64,000 nt of DNA from Flavobacterium sp. M31R6 (GTDB taxonomy: Bacteria > Bacteroidota > Bacteroidia > Flavobacteriales > Flavobacteriaceae), in assembly GCF_013284035.1 (NCBI RefSeq), contig NZ_CP054141.1, forward strand, positions 2,542,001 to 2,606,000. The letters run 5' to 3'. The first letter of the stretch is position 1, and each line of letters starts with the position of its first letter. The notes under the pieces are model-generated. The model did no database searches. It saw nothing but the letters and a program-made list of their open reading frames with translations, and had not been told where the DNA came from. The position numbers and the translations under genes are program-made. Positions 1 through 8,718 of this stretch are shown here, in pieces.

Positions 1-411
1 ATTAAAGTCTCTTTGTTTGAATCGAATCGTATCTTTTATATTGAAATCAATAGTTTCTCGGTTGAGTTTTTCTAAAATGGATTTATTTCTCAGCAGTGAT
101 TTTTTATACTCATTTTTTATATCCGTTATAAAAAAGCAATCTTTCTTCAAGATGAGATTATCCAGATTGAGTTTGTATTTCTTGGACAGTGTATCAACCT
201 GTGATTTTAAAAAAATGTTTCTGGAGGGATCTAATTCATCAAATAGTTCATCAAAAAGATAAGCCGATAAACTGTCGTTTACCGGCTTTGGACTAAAGTG
301 CTCTTTTTGGAGTAATTTATTTATTTTGAATAAAATGTCACAACTTGTATCACTATTTTGCGCAAATAGAGAGAATGTAGAAAACAGAAACACAAATGTG
401 ATTTTTTTCAT
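1..411 (-). CDS. Tail-specific (C-terminal processing) protease, N-terminal part only
   Basis: The minus-strand frame opens with ATG at 411 and stays open for 137 codons to the window edge, so the gene is truncated by the window. It begins with a signal peptide (MKKITFVFLFSTFSLFAQ). The region that follows, with 'LLQKEHFSPKPVND' and 'FDELDPSRNIFLKSQ', resembles the N-terminal domain before the PDZ and S41 protease domains of Prc/Tsp-type proteases, where an 'LDPxRxxFL' motif is usual. The catalytic Ser/Lys region lies outside the window. It starts 8 bases after the gcvT stop, so the two are probably co-transcribed. The family call is by recognition of this N-terminal region only. Confidence 0.7.
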   Translation of the reverse strand, partial: MKKITFVFLFSTFSLFAQNSDTSCDILFKINKLLQKEHFSPKPVNDSLSAYLFDELFDELDPSRNIFLKSQVDTLSKKYKLNLDNLILKKDCFFITDIKNEYKKSLLRNKSILEKLNRETIDFNIKDTIRFKQRDFN

Positions 412-419
412 AGAAATAT

Positions 420-1502
420 TTATTTTTTATAGAAAGGGAGTTTTACCACTTTGGCAGGAACATCATTTTTTCTGATTCGGATATAAATATCACTATCAAC
501 TGTACTATTGGCTGTTGTAACATAACCCAAACCAATTCCTTTGTTCATAGAAGGAGACATAGTTCCAGATGTTACAATTCCAATTACAGCTCCAGAACCA
601 TCAACTATTTCATAGTCATGTCTTGGTACTGCACGCTCTTGCATTTCGAAAGCTACTAATTTTTTGGTTACACCTTCTTCTTTTTGTTTTTTTAAATTAT
701 CAGAATTAGTGAATTCTTTGTTGAATTTGGTAATCCATCCTAAACCAGCTTCTAGAGGTGATGTTGTATCGTTGATATCGTTACCATATAAACAGAATCC
801 CATTTCCAATCGCAAAGTATCTCTTGCTGCCAAACCAATAGGTTTAATATCATAAGCAGCTCCAGCCTCAAAAACTTTGTTCCAAATTGTTTCTACTTGG
901 TCGTTCATGCAATAGATTTCAAATCCACCAGAACCTGTATAACCAGTTGCCGATATGATAACATTAGGGAAACCTGCAAAATCAGCTACTTCAAAATGGT
1001 AATAAGCAATGGCTGATAAATCTATAGACGATAAAGATTGCATCGCTTCAACCGCTTTTGGTCCTTGAATTGCCAATAAAGAATAATCATCTGATAGATT
1101 TTTCATTTCTACTCCCAAATCATTGTGAGCTGAAATCCAATCCCAATCTTTGTCAATGTTAGATGCATTTACAACCAATAAATATTGTTCTTCTTTCATT
1201 TTATAGATAATCAAATCATCTACAATTCCACCTTCATTATTAGGTAAACAAGAATATTGGGCTCTTCCAATAGTCAAAGTCGCAGCATCATTTGAAGTTA
1301 CTTTTTGGATCAAAGCCAAAGCATTTGGACCCGAGAGTATAAACTCTCCCATGTGCGACACATCAAAAACACCTACTGCATTTCGAACCGTTTCGTGTTC
1401 AGCATTTACCCCTTCATAAAGAATAGGCATATTGTATCCAGCAAACGGTAGCATTTTCGCTCCCAAACCCTCATGTATGTGCGTTAAAGCAGTATTTTTC
1501 AT
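420..1502 (-). CDS. gcvT: Aminomethyltransferase, T-protein of the glycine cleavage system
   Basis: GcvT moves the methylene group from the aminomethyl-lipoyl H-protein to tetrahydrofolate and releases ammonia. The 360-residue length is normal for the family. The N-terminal folate-binding fold shows '[10 protein letters not shown]' (about residues 45-54), '[10 protein letters not shown]' with the conserved Asp near 96, and '[13 protein letters not shown]'. The C-terminal barrel carries 'VPRHDYEIV' and '[21 protein letters not shown]'. The ATG at 1502 gives the standard start '[17 protein letters not shown]'. No gcvH or gcvP is nearby. The upstream gap holds hairpins, but I see no glycine-riboswitch pattern there. 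Confidence 0.96.
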   Translation of the reverse strand: MKNTALTHIHEGLGAKMLPFAGYNMPILYEGVNAEHETVRNAVGVFDVSHMGEFILSGPNALALIQKVTSNDAATLTIGRAQYSCLPNNEGGIVDDLIIYKMKEEQYLLVVNASNIDKDWDWISAHNDLGVEMKNLSDDYSLLAIQGPKAVEAMQSLSSIDLSAIAYYHFEVADFAGFPNVIISATGYTGSGGFEIYCMNDQVETIWNKVFEAGAAYDIKPIGLAARDTLRLEMGFCLYGNDINDTTSPLEAGLGWITKFNKEFTNSDNLKKQKEEGVTKKLVAFEMQERAVPRHDYEIVDGSGAVIGIVTSGTMSPSMNKGIGLGYVTTANSTVDSDIYIRIRKNDVPAKVVKLPFYKK

Positions 1503-1819
1503 TGTTTTTTTTATATAATTATTAAAGTGCTAATTTATAGTTTTTATTTTGCGTGGCAAAGCCTATAAACGTTGAAATACTTTACATTCTATAAAGCGTG
1601 ATTAATAAACGATAATCTGCAATTACGATATTGATTTTGGCGTAACTTTACAGTTGAAAATTGCAGTCGTCTCTCCATAATTTTCAACTATGGAGTTGGG
1701 TTTTAGGATTTATCCACGCCCAAAAGCGTGGGATATAGCTTCAATCTCTTACGCAAAAAGGCCAAACAAACTTAAATGATATAAAATAAGTTTGTTTGGC
1801 TTTCTTGAATGTGTTTTTT
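1503..1819. other. Gene-free gap with three overlapping hairpins (structured element)
   Basis: There is no gene here, but the stretch is rich in inverted repeats. CTCCATA (1673-1679) pairs with TATGGAG (1689-1695). GTTGAAAATT (1653-1662) pairs with AATTTTCAAC (1679-1688). The second pair shares bases with the first, so the two folds exclude each other. A third hairpin pairs TATCCACGC (1711-1719) with GCGTGGGATA (1726-1735). The 14-bp terminator at 1761-1800 is listed separately. The element could be a small RNA, the leader of gcvT (transcribed leftward), or the remnant of a palindromic repeat or insertion-sequence end. Nothing in the sequence decides among these. Confidence 0.55.
1761..1800 (-). 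terminator. Rho-independent terminator after the duplicated-domain lipoprotein
   Basis: A perfect 14-bp inverted repeat joins GCCAAACAAACTTA (1761-1774) and TAAGTTTGTTTGGC (1787-1800). Read on the minus strand, it is followed by CCTTTTT. It lies 20 bases past the stop of the lipoprotein gene. Confidence 0.8.
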
Positions 1820-2530
1820 TTATTCTACCGCATTATAGAAAGTCACTTCGGGTTTGCCTATCACACCGGCATCTGTCATAATTTTTTGTAAAGCGGGGTC
1901 TTTTAGCCTCGCTTTAGCTTTCTCTAAATCACTTATGGCAAAAGTTACATAAACCATGTTGGGATCATCAATGCTTCTGGAGATGGCTCTGTCTACTAAT
2001 CCATTCGCCATTCTGGTTTCTTTGCCTTCGGCATCATATACTTTTAACCAAGCATCAAAATCTTTTACTTTATGTCCAACCCGCACTCTTCCTTTTAATG
2101 TAGCGGGAGATTCTTCAAACCTTATTACATCGGCATATATGAATTCAGGAGCACTGGTTACACCTCCTTTTTTCATTCGTTCTTTTAATTCAGGATTGGC
2201 GGCAAAATCTTTGGCTTTTTGCAAATCTTCCAGATTCAAAAAGACATAAACTTTATTAGGGTTATCCATATCTCTTCCCAAGGCTCTTAATGTTAATCCA
2301 CTTGCGGTTCTGACACTTTCGTGTTCGTCAAATGCTTTTTTCCAAGTATCAAAATCTTTTACGGTATGGGTTATAACCATAACTTTAAAAGGTTCAAAAA
2401 CAGGTTCTTCTTTTACTGCTACTTTTTCTGGGGAGCTTTCGGCTGGAATTACTTCTTTATCACTTTCTTTTTTGCAGGAAGTGAAACTTAAGGCTAGCAT
2501 TGCCACAAACATTGTCAAAATTGTTTTCAT
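1820..2530 (-). CDS. Lipoprotein with two tandem dimeric alpha/beta-barrel-like domains
   Basis: The 236-residue protein starts with a lipoprotein signal: charged start, hydrophobic stretch, then 'LSFTSC' with the lipid-attachment Cys at 19. A short Glu/Lys-rich linker follows, then two copies of a domain of about 85 residues. Both copies carry 'VKDFDxWxKxxD', 'R.A.GL..RA..R..D.PN.VYV', 'DL.KAK' and 'GV...PE', near residues 50-135 and 145-235. The pattern resembles ABM-like ferredoxin-fold domains, normally homodimers, here fused in tandem. No catalytic residue can be assigned, so the function is unknown. It sits alone between gaps and has its own terminator. Confidence 0.75.
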   Translation of the reverse strand: MKTILTMFVAMLALSFTSCKKESDKEVIPAESSPEKVAVKEEPVFEPFKVMVITHTVKDFDTWKKAFDEHESVRTASGLTLRALGRDMDNPNKVYVFLNLEDLQKAKDFAANPELKERMKKGGVTSAPEFIYADVIRFEESPATLKGRVRVGHKVKDFDAWLKVYDAEGKETRMANGLVDRAISRSIDDPNMVYVTFAISDLEKAKARLKDPALQKIMTDAGVIGKPEVTFYNAVE

Positions 2531-3250
2531 CTTTTTTTATTTAATTGGTTGAACTTTAATTACTTTTTTGTAAAATCAAAAATATTTTTAAATAGGACAG
2601 AAAGTTGTTTTAGATTAAAACTGAAAATAGATAAAGGAACGTCCGCTTTCTTGGGACCATATCTGTAATAACATTATTGTGGACCCTGCAATTCCAATAA
2701 ATTAAGATTGTTGTTTGGTTATATTCTTAAAATCATCATGTAAATTGATAATCGTGTTTATGATTTATCAAAGTGCATATTATATAAGAGGAAGGGGAGT
2801 CCTTAAAAAATCAATCTTTTTGATTCATCTCGTTTGGGTAGAAATGGTTATTTTAATAAATGTTTTAACAAAAATAATGAAAATAAATTACACAAAAGTA
2901 TAAATACATGATTTTTAGCTAATTAGAGTTTTGTTTATGAAGTAAGATGCAGGGAAATAACAAAAAAAATGATCTTGTATCGGTGTTAATTATTGCATCG
3001 GGATTTAAAAGCTGGGTAAGTAACGAGTTTTTTATCCTAACAGATTTGGAAGACTGTTAGGAATTTCTAGCTAATTATTAGTAAGGAAAGATTGTTTGTT
3101 TTAATAAAAAAATATAGATTATTTTAGTTTCTATTTATTTTAAAATGAATAAAATGGATATTGCTTTTTAGAGTAATAGTTTAATATTAAAACATTCAAA
3201 TACGATTAGTAATTTGAAGAGAAAAATTATTTGTTTTAGTATTTTTTATT
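2531..3250. other. 720-base gap without a convincing gene
   Basis: All frames are short and of low-complexity AT-rich composition. The only structure I see is an 8-bp inverted repeat, CCTAACAG (3036-3043) and CTGTTAGG (3054-3061). It has the look of the short palindromic intergenic repeats seen in Flavobacteria. The promoter of the leftward lipoprotein gene must lie near 2540-2600, but I cannot place it. Confidence 0.5.
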
Positions 3251-3715
3251 TTAACTTTTACTTTCAATAATCTCTTTTATAATATTAATATGGTGATTAG
3301 TATGGATTTTAATAAAACGAATTGTTGGCTTCAAATTCAATTGTCCCATAAAAGGATGTTCAAAATAATTGTTAGCAGAAAGAGTGCTTAATTTTTCGAG
3401 GTTCATTTTTACTTTTTCAAGATGACTTTTTAATGAATCGGTTGTAAAATTCTCTTCAGGTCTAACCATTCGGGGCGCTTTGACTTTTCCTCTTGGAATT
3501 TTATTTAGTGTAAATACTAGAAAACGATTAAGGTTGAAAGTTCTTTTGTAATTCTCGGGATTCGATTTATGAATAGATTCGAGGACTAAGTTCATAGTAA
3601 GTAAAGTATGTTCAATATGCCAACCTACAGAAGATTTAGAAACCAATGGATTGAGTAATTCTTGATTAGGTATTTTGTTTTCTAACTCAGTCATTAGTTT
3701 TTTTAGTTCTTCCAT
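3251..3715 (-). CDS. DinB-like (DUF1569-type) four-helix protein
   Basis: A 154-residue protein without signal peptide. 'SSVGWHIEHTLLTMN' near residues 28-42 and 'IKIHTNHHINIIKEII' near the C-terminus place three histidines as in the metal site of DinB/YfiT-like four-helix bundles. 'FEHPFMGQLNLKPTIRFIKIHTNHH' is laid out as in DUF1569 proteins, which have no firmly assigned role. Some DinB-superfamily members are thiol transferases or metal hydrolases. It is a single gene with gaps on both sides. The superfamily call is good; the function is open. Confidence 0.7.
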   Translation of the reverse strand: MEELKKLMTELENKIPNQELLNPLVSKSSVGWHIEHTLLTMNLVLESIHKSNPENYKRTFNLNRFLVFTLNKIPRGKVKAPRMVRPEENFTTDSLKSHLEKVKMNLEKLSTLSANNYFEHPFMGQLNLKPTIRFIKIHTNHHINIIKEIIESKS

Positions 3716-3869
3716 AATTTTTTGAAATTTAATATGTTTTAGAAAATAATGTCAGAATGCATAATCTGATACGCATTTTGGTTGTGAAAAGTAAATGTAA
3801 TGGATTTTATCAAATCTACTTAGTTGCATTAAAAAATAAAGAGAATAGAGTTTGATTCATCTTAGCAAA

Positions 3870-4460
3870 CTAACTTTCATTTTTCTGCTCAATAAGTAAT
3901 TCAAGGTTTTTTTGTTTGGTGGGGTTTCTATATTGAATGCAATACGGAGTGTGGTATTGGTGACTTTGGAGGAACTTAATTTGTATATCATTCCATTCGC
4001 TTATGCTGAGATTTGGGTTTGTATGTTTTATTTCAAAATATAGATTGGTTCCTATTCGTTCAAAATTATCAGTACCGAGATATTCCAAGTCGGCATCAGC
4101 GAGTATGGATTCTAATTTTGTTTTAGGCTCTTGAGGAATAGAGGTCGCCTGAATCATACCTGCAATGGCCTTAATTTCATTTTTAGTGTATCCAAACTGA
4201 GGCAATCTATCTTGAGCCATTAGAATGCTTGCTTCTTCATGTCCATCAGCAACAGAGTTTATAAATCCAGCATCATGAAATAGGGCTGCCGTTTTTATTA
4301 ATACAACGTCTTCTTCAAGCATGTTTTCTTTGCGCGCAATATATTCGGCCATTCTTATAACATGTTCAGTATGTTTCCAATCATGATAGGTTAAGAATGG
4401 CGCTAAGTTCGCTTTTAATATATTAATGACTGTATGACACAATAAATCCCAGTTTTTCAT
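3870..4460 (-). CDS. HD-domain phosphohydrolase
   Basis: The 196-residue protein has the metal-binding histidines of the HD superfamily: 'YHDWKHTEHV' (His26, His30, His33), 'AALFHDAGF' (His62-Asp63), 'DGHEEAS' (His74) and 'ILADADLEYLG' (Asp122/Asp124). HD enzymes of this size hydrolyse phosphomonoesters, nucleotides or cyclic nucleotides; the substrate cannot be read here. The start lies 3 bases after the stop of the upstream YitT-type membrane gene, so the two are probably one operon. It lacks the nucleotidyltransferase and ACT/TGS domains of SpoT/Rel, so a large (p)ppGpp synthetase is excluded. Confidence 0.8.
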   Translation of the reverse strand: MKNWDLLCHTVINILKANLAPFLTYHDWKHTEHVIRMAEYIARKENMLEEDVVLIKTAALFHDAGFINSVADGHEEASILMAQDRLPQFGYTKNEIKAIAGMIQATSIPQEPKTKLESILADADLEYLGTDNFERIGTNLYFEIKHTNPNLSISEWNDIQIKFLQSHQYHTPYCIQYRNPTKQKNLELLIEQKNES

Positions 4461-4463
4461 ATC

Positions 4464-5351
4464 CTAATGCTTGGCCTTGTTTCTTAAAATACCCCCTCTT
4501 GCTTCTTTGATGTATTGAATGTACATAAAGGCATGCGGATCCAATTGGCTAACTTCTTCCTTTATCCTCAGTAATTCTAATCGGGTTACAACAGTTATTA
4601 TAATGTCACAATCTGTTTTTTCATGAAAAGCATGCGGCAAATAACCTCTTTCTCCCTTAATAACTGTAATTCCTTTACCAAATTGTTGTACGATTAATGA
4701 TTTTATCGCCTCACTTTGGGATGAAATAATATGTAAAGATGTGTATTGTTCTATTCCATGGGCTATATAATCAAGGCATTTTATAGCCGAAAAATAAGTA
4801 ACTATAGAGTATAAAGCGGTACTTATGCCAAATGACCATGCAGCACAAAGAAATAGTGTTGAGTTGATTCCAAAAATAACTTCCGACACGTTAAGACCAA
4901 TTTTTCGGGTAGTAAATAAGGCGAGTATTTCTATTCCGTCTGCCGCTGCGCCACTTCGAATGACAAATCCCATTCCCATACCAATCAAGCAACCTCCAAA
5001 TAATGCAATCAATAAACGGTCGGATGTTACGGGCTGAATGTCAATAAATGTCATACTGGCTGCTATCATTAAAAAGGTGATTAAACTTTGTATGGCAAAA
5101 GTTTTACCTAGTACAGTTTTACCAATAAATAAAAAAGGGATATTCAATACGAGCACTAAAACACCAAATGGTACATGTGAGATTTCGTGAATGAGTATTG
5201 AAGCTCCTATAACTCCTCCGTCCAAAAATTTATTGGGAATCATAAAACCTTTTAAAGCTAATGTAATTAATGCTACTCCAACCAAATTAAGAATGATATT
5301 TTTCAGTTCGAATATTTCTCTCCAGTCTATAGGTTCTTGGTTGAATTTCAT
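4464..5351 (-). CDS. YitT-family membrane protein with C-terminal DUF2179 domain
   Basis: A 295-residue inner-membrane protein with five or six hydrophobic segments from about residue 16 to 210 ('IILNLVGVALITLALKGFM', 'FLDGGVIGASILIHEI', 'LFGGCLIGMGMGFVIRSG'). A soluble C-terminal domain of about 75 residues follows ('GKGITVIKGERGYLPH', 'IIITVVTRLELLRIKEEV'), as in DUF2179. This layout is standard for the YitT/YvjA family, whose role is not established. It is the first gene of a likely two-gene operon with the HD protein. The upstream gap to 5664 is divergent promoter space. Confidence 0.85.
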   Translation of the reverse strand: MKFNQEPIDWREIFELKNIILNLVGVALITLALKGFMIPNKFLDGGVIGASILIHEISHVPFGVLVLVLNIPFLFIGKTVLGKTFAIQSLITFLMIAASMTFIDIQPVTSDRLLIALFGGCLIGMGMGFVIRSGAAADGIEILALFTTRKIGLNVSEVIFGINSTLFLCAAWSFGISTALYSIVTYFSAIKCLDYIAHGIEQYTSLHIISSQSEAIKSLIVQQFGKGITVIKGERGYLPHAFHEKTDCDIIITVVTRLELLRIKEEVSQLDPHAFMYIQYIKEARGGILRNKAKH

Positions 5352-5521
5352 ATTATCTTTGGTTTTAAGAGTGAAGTTGGTATGAAAAATATTTGTACTT
5401 AACTAAAATACAATTAGTTATTGTTGTAAATTTAAGAAAAATACTTCTTTTGAATTATTATTTTTTATTTATTTTTTACAAATGCATTTTTTAGCTCTTT
5501 TGGTTTTATATTTTCTTGTTA

Positions 5522-5556
5522 TTTGTTAATTTTTAATTTAAAAAGCATTAAATTTG
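5522..5556 (+). promoter_or_regulatory. Possible Bacteroidota-type promoter for the AidA/PixA-like gene pair
   Basis: TTTG at 5522-5525 and an exact TAnnTTTG match (TAAATTTG) at 5549-5556, with 23 bases between, at the long end of the usual range. It lies about 110 bases before the ATG at 5665. The rest of the 5352-5664 gap is plain AT-rich sequence. Confidence 0.4.
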
Positions 5557-5664
5557 ATTATACTTTGATTAAAAATAGTAAAAATCTAATTTTTGCTTCC
5601 CTTAAATCGACTTTTTAACCTATAAATTTTATTGGAATTAATTAATCTTTTAAATCTAAAATTT

Positions 5665-6117
5665 ATGAGTAAAAATGTTCAGATAGTTTTGACTGTTGAT
5701 GCCAGCAGTCTCTATCAAATGTCAAATCCATCCCAAGAAGAAATTGATACTGTGAGTACTTTATCTGATGATAATGATGGCATTTCTGAAAATGGAAAAG
5801 TGCAAGGCTTTTTATCAAATGTTTATCTTGGACATAACGTAGAATGGATAGGCTCAACCACAGATGATGGTTATTCTGTGGCAATAGACCGAATCGTTTA
5901 TGATTTTGATTTGAATGACCCTAATGATAAGTGCTTTTTGGAAGATGACATTACTATCATGGGAACAGGAGGCTGTAATAGCAAAGTTGTAGCGACTATC
6001 AAAGACCAAATTGAAATGGCTAAAACACAAAATATTTATAAAATAGAATTTAGTATTCATTACAATAATGTGGCTAAAACCTATTTAATAGACCCTAAAC
6101 TAATAGCGAATACATAA
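5665..6117 (+). CDS. Small AidA/PixA-like (inclusion-body family) protein, copy 1
   Basis: I start it at ATG 5665 (MSKNVQIVLTVDASSLYQM), not at the in-frame ATG 5632, because the extra residues look like untranslated leader and the second start matches AidA/PixA beginnings. The 150-residue protein has 'IVLTVDASSL', 'NVEWIG', 'GYSVAIDRIVYDF', 'ITIMGTGGCNSKV' and the ending 'YLIDPKLI'. The order and spacing (VDA, VxW, YSV, GTG, DPxI) recall AidA/PixA beta-sandwich proteins, but similarity is distant. There is no signal peptide, so it should be cytoplasmic. A paralogue follows 174 bases later and then an adenylate cyclase, suggesting one functional unit. Confidence 0.6.
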   Translation: MSKNVQIVLTVDASSLYQMSNPSQEEIDTVSTLSDDNDGISENGKVQGFLSNVYLGHNVEWIGSTTDDGYSVAIDRIVYDFDLNDPNDKCFLEDDITIMGTGGCNSKVVATIKDQIEMAKTQNIYKIEFSIHYNNVAKTYLIDPKLIANT

Positions 6118-6150
6118 TATTAATAAGGATTCTATTTTGTCGTTTTATGT

Positions 6151-6168
6151 AAAACCACATTTGGTTTT
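6151..6168 (+). terminator. Weak hairpin between the two paralogues
   Basis: AAAACCA (6151-6157) pairs with TGGTTTT (6162-6168) around a 4-base loop. The stem is short and AT-rich, so it may only attenuate read-through into the next gene. Confidence 0.3.
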
Positions 6169-6291
6169 TATGTTAAGACTAATTTTAAAATTTCTTTTTT
6201 AAAAGCTTTTACTCCCAAAATCTGCCATTTTTTAATTTGTTATAATTTTTATGGTTAATAAATATTTATAAACCTGAAATAATAAATTACA

Positions 6292-6825
6292 ATGGACAGA
6301 AAACTAAAATTTTACTTGACAGAAAAAGGATTTTTAAAAATACGTTTGTCTAAGGGAGGAAAAGTAAAAATCACCTTAGAAGTTAAAGCCAAAAAACTGT
6401 ACGAATATTTGAATACAATTATACAGCCAATAGAACCTGCTCAAGATGAAGTTGACCGCCTTTGTAAATTAACGGATGACAATTTTGGAAAAACAAATGA
6501 TAGTAAAGTGATCGATTTTGTGTCTCATGTTTATCTTCATAAAAATGTAAAATGGGTGGGTAAATCTAATGATAAAGAGTATTCAATTGCTATTGATAGT
6601 ATTGTATATCATTCAAAAGATAAAGACCAAAATGATGTTGATTTTTTTCATGACACAACTATTATGGGAAGCGGAGGACCAAATAGTTTTGTCGAAGCGA
6701 GGGTCAAAGAGGATTTAAGATTGATCAACAAAGAAGATGTATATTCAATGCATTGTAGTATTTATAAGAATGGTTCACATAAAAAAAGTTTTCATATTGA
6801 TCCAAAATTGATAGGGAATATATGA
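6292..6825 (+). CDS. Small AidA/PixA-like protein, copy 2, coupled to the cyclase gene
   Basis: A 177-residue protein without signal peptide. From about residue 45 it parallels copy 1: 'EVDRLCKLTDDNFGKTNDSKV' against 'EIDTVSTLSDDNDGISENGKV', 'HVYLHKNVKWVGKSNDKEYSIAIDSIVY', 'TTIMGSGGPNSFVEARVKEDL' and the ending 'HIDPKLIGNI'. The N-terminal 40 residues are different, Lys-rich and strongly basic. Its stop codon overlaps the start of the cyclase gene (ATGA-type overlap at 6822-6825), so translation is probably coupled. The family call rests on copy 1 and is tentative. A role as sensor, partner or target of the cyclase is inference from position only. Confidence 0.6.
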   Translation: MDRKLKFYLTEKGFLKIRLSKGGKVKITLEVKAKKLYEYLNTIIQPIEPAQDEVDRLCKLTDDNFGKTNDSKVIDFVSHVYLHKNVKWVGKSNDKEYSIAIDSIVYHSKDKDQNDVDFFHDTTIMGSGGPNSFVEARVKEDLRLINKEDVYSMHCSIYKNGSHKKSFHIDPKLIGNI

Positions 6826-8675
6826 TGGTAAAAAGGTTATTTAGCTATTTCAATAAAATCACAATTTATTTAATGCTATTGTTTTTTCAGCAAATTGTTG
6901 TTTTTGCTCAAGATCAAAAAGTAGCGGATAGTCTTGTGAAAATTTATAAAACAAAGAAACTTAATAATTCTGAAAAAATGGAATTGCTAAGAAATTTGTC
7001 TTTTAATGAAAGTAACAACCTTGAATTATCATTAAAATTTGCTGAGGAGCTCATTGCTTTATCCAAGGCTGAAAAGAACTATTTATATTTATATAGAGGA
7101 TATAGTCAAAAGGGTAATAAAAACAGATTATCGGGAAATTTTAATATAGCCTTAGATTCCTATTTTAAAAGTATTGATGCGGCAGTAAAAGCTGACTATG
7201 CTCCGGGAGAAGGAAACTCTTATATGTGTATTGCCGATGTGTATTCCAACATGGGCAATAAAGAGAATGCTGAATTGTACTATGACAAGGCTATTCAAAT
7301 TTTAAGAAAAACGACTAATAGGCTTTCATTGGCGATTGCTTTACTAAATGCCGGAGATGAATATTCGAAGAATTTAAAATTCAATTTGGCCTTAAATTAT
7401 TTTAATGAGGCCGGTACAATATTCAAGAAGGAAAATTATCTCATTGGTATTGCCTATACTTTAGGGAATAAAGGGATGGTCTTTGCTAAACAAGGAAATG
7501 ATGAATTGGCAATCAAAAACATAAGTGAAGCTATTTCAATTTTAGAAAAGCAGGAAGACTACTATGGCATATCAGATTACCTTCTCTATATGTCAGATAT
7601 TTATTTTAAGCGAAAAGAATGGAAATCTGCTCTTGATTACGCAAAAAGAAGTTTGGATATTGCACAAAAACAAGGATTGAAGGATCAAGTCCAAAAGTCA
7701 AGTTTAATACTTTCTGAATTGTATCAACAAGCAGGAAACATACCTGAATCATTTACCTATTATAAAAAATACATTACTTATCGAGACAGTGTCAGAAATC
7801 TTGAAGAAGTCGAGAAAATGGGGAATTTGAGAACCAATTTTGAGGTTTCAAAGAAGCAGGCAGAAGTCGATTTGATGATTCAACAAAAGCGGACCCAAAA
7901 AATAATTGCCATTTCTTCTATCGTTTCATTAGTTCTTGTTTTCTTGCTGGCGATTGGTTTATTTAGAAGATATCGTTTTATCAAGAAAACGAACATTATC
8001 ATTGAAGAAGAAAGAAAAAGATCAGACACTTTATTATTGAATATTCTTCCGGAAGAAACGGCTCTTGAACTAAAAGAAAGTGGTAAAGTAGTAGCCAAAA
8101 GATTTGAATCCGTTACTGTTTTATTTACCGATTTTGAAGGATTTACACAATATGCCGAAAACTTGTCACCGGAAAAACTGGTGGAAAGTGTCGATTATTA
8201 TTTTTCAAAATTTGATGCGATTATCGAAAAGTATGATTTAGAAAAAATAAAAACATTGGGAGATTCCTATATGTGTGCCGGAGGATTGCCTTTCCCTACA
8301 GAAGATCATGCTTATAAAATGATTTTGGTTGCCCAGGAAATTTTAGAATTTGTGCAACATTCCAATCTGGAAAACCCACTCAATCATACTCGTTTTAACA
8401 TCCGTATCGGTATTAATACTGGGCCTGTAGTTGCCGGAGTAGTGGGAACCAAGAAATTTGCCTATGACATTTGGGGCGATACTGTAAATATTGCTTCTAG
8501 AATGGAATCGAATTCAGCTCGGGGGAAAATTAATATTTCTGAAAATACATTTGCAATTATAAAAGACTCTTTTGATTGTGAGTACAGGGGAGAGGTAGAA
8601 GTCAAAAACAGGGGGATGATGAAAATGTATTTTGTAAATGGTGCAAATCATATTGATGAAAAACCTAAATTTTAG
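6822..8675 (+). CDS. TPR - transmembrane - class III adenylate cyclase
   Basis: A 617-residue protein. Signal peptide about 1-29 (cut after VFAQ); TPR-like helical repeats about 50-330; one transmembrane helix 361-381; linker helix with 'LLLNILPEETALELKESG'; class III cyclase domain about 425-605. Metal Asp residues are 437 ('LFTDFEGFTQ') and 481 ('KTLGDSYM'). Adenine-selecting Lys477 and Asp549 ('AYDIWGD') and transition-state Asn556/Arg560 ('VNIASRME') are all present, so it should be active and make cAMP, not cGMP. TPRs would lie in the periplasm and the catalytic domain in the cytoplasm. A second ATG at 6825 is possible. It shares an overlap with the preceding small-protein gene. Confidence 0.9.
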   Translation: MMVKRLFSYFNKITIYLMLLFFQQIVVFAQDQKVADSLVKIYKTKKLNNSEKMELLRNLSFNESNNLELSLKFAEELIALSKAEKNYLYLYRGYSQKGNKNRLSGNFNIALDSYFKSIDAAVKADYAPGEGNSYMCIADVYSNMGNKENAELYYDKAIQILRKTTNRLSLAIALLNAGDEYSKNLKFNLALNYFNEAGTIFKKENYLIGIAYTLGNKGMVFAKQGNDELAIKNISEAISILEKQEDYYGISDYLLYMSDIYFKRKEWKSALDYAKRSLDIAQKQGLKDQVQKSSLILSELYQQAGNIPESFTYYKKYITYRDSVRNLEEVEKMGNLRTNFEVSKKQAEVDLMIQQKRTQKIIAISSIVSLVLVFLLAIGLFRRYRFIKKTNIIIEEERKRSDTLLLNILPEETALELKESGKVVAKRFESVTVLFTDFEGFTQYAENLSPEKLVESVDYYFSKFDAIIEKYDLEKIKTLGDSYMCAGGLPFPTEDHAYKMILVAQEILEFVQHSNLENPLNHTRFNIRIGINTGPVVAGVVGTKKFAYDIWGDTVNIASRMESNSARGKINISENTFAIIKDSFDCEYRGEVEVKNRGMMKMYFVNGANHIDEKPKF

Positions 8676-8707
8676 GAGACAAAAAAAAGACGTTTTCATC
8701 TCCTAAA
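8671..8707. terminator. Hairpin between convergent cyclase and NmrA-like genes
   Basis: TTTAGGAGA (8671-8679) pairs perfectly with TCTCCTAAA (8699-8707). The left arm contains the cyclase stop codon. The poly-A loop and lack of a T-run after the right arm make it a modest terminator candidate for both directions. Confidence 0.4.
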
Positions 8708-8718
8708 TGCATTACAAT

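Noticed and set aside
17..262. Rightward frame of 81 codons at the window start
   Set aside because: It is the antisense of the tail-specific protease gene, which has a signal peptide and a family motif.
1503..1680. Glycine riboswitch upstream of gcvT
   Set aside because: The stretch has hairpins but not the conserved glycine aptamer core, and it is AT-rich throughout.
2640..2700. Leftward coding-like remnant (about 20 codons, ending in a stop)
   Set aside because: Too short, no family match, and stops lie close by in all frames.
2715..2903. Rightward frame of 62 codons
   Set aside because: Low-complexity Ile/Lys-rich sequence in a gap; no promoter or family signature.
2948..3061. 37-codon frame ending in the palindromic repeat
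   Set aside because: Its end is made by the repeat and it has no support of its own.
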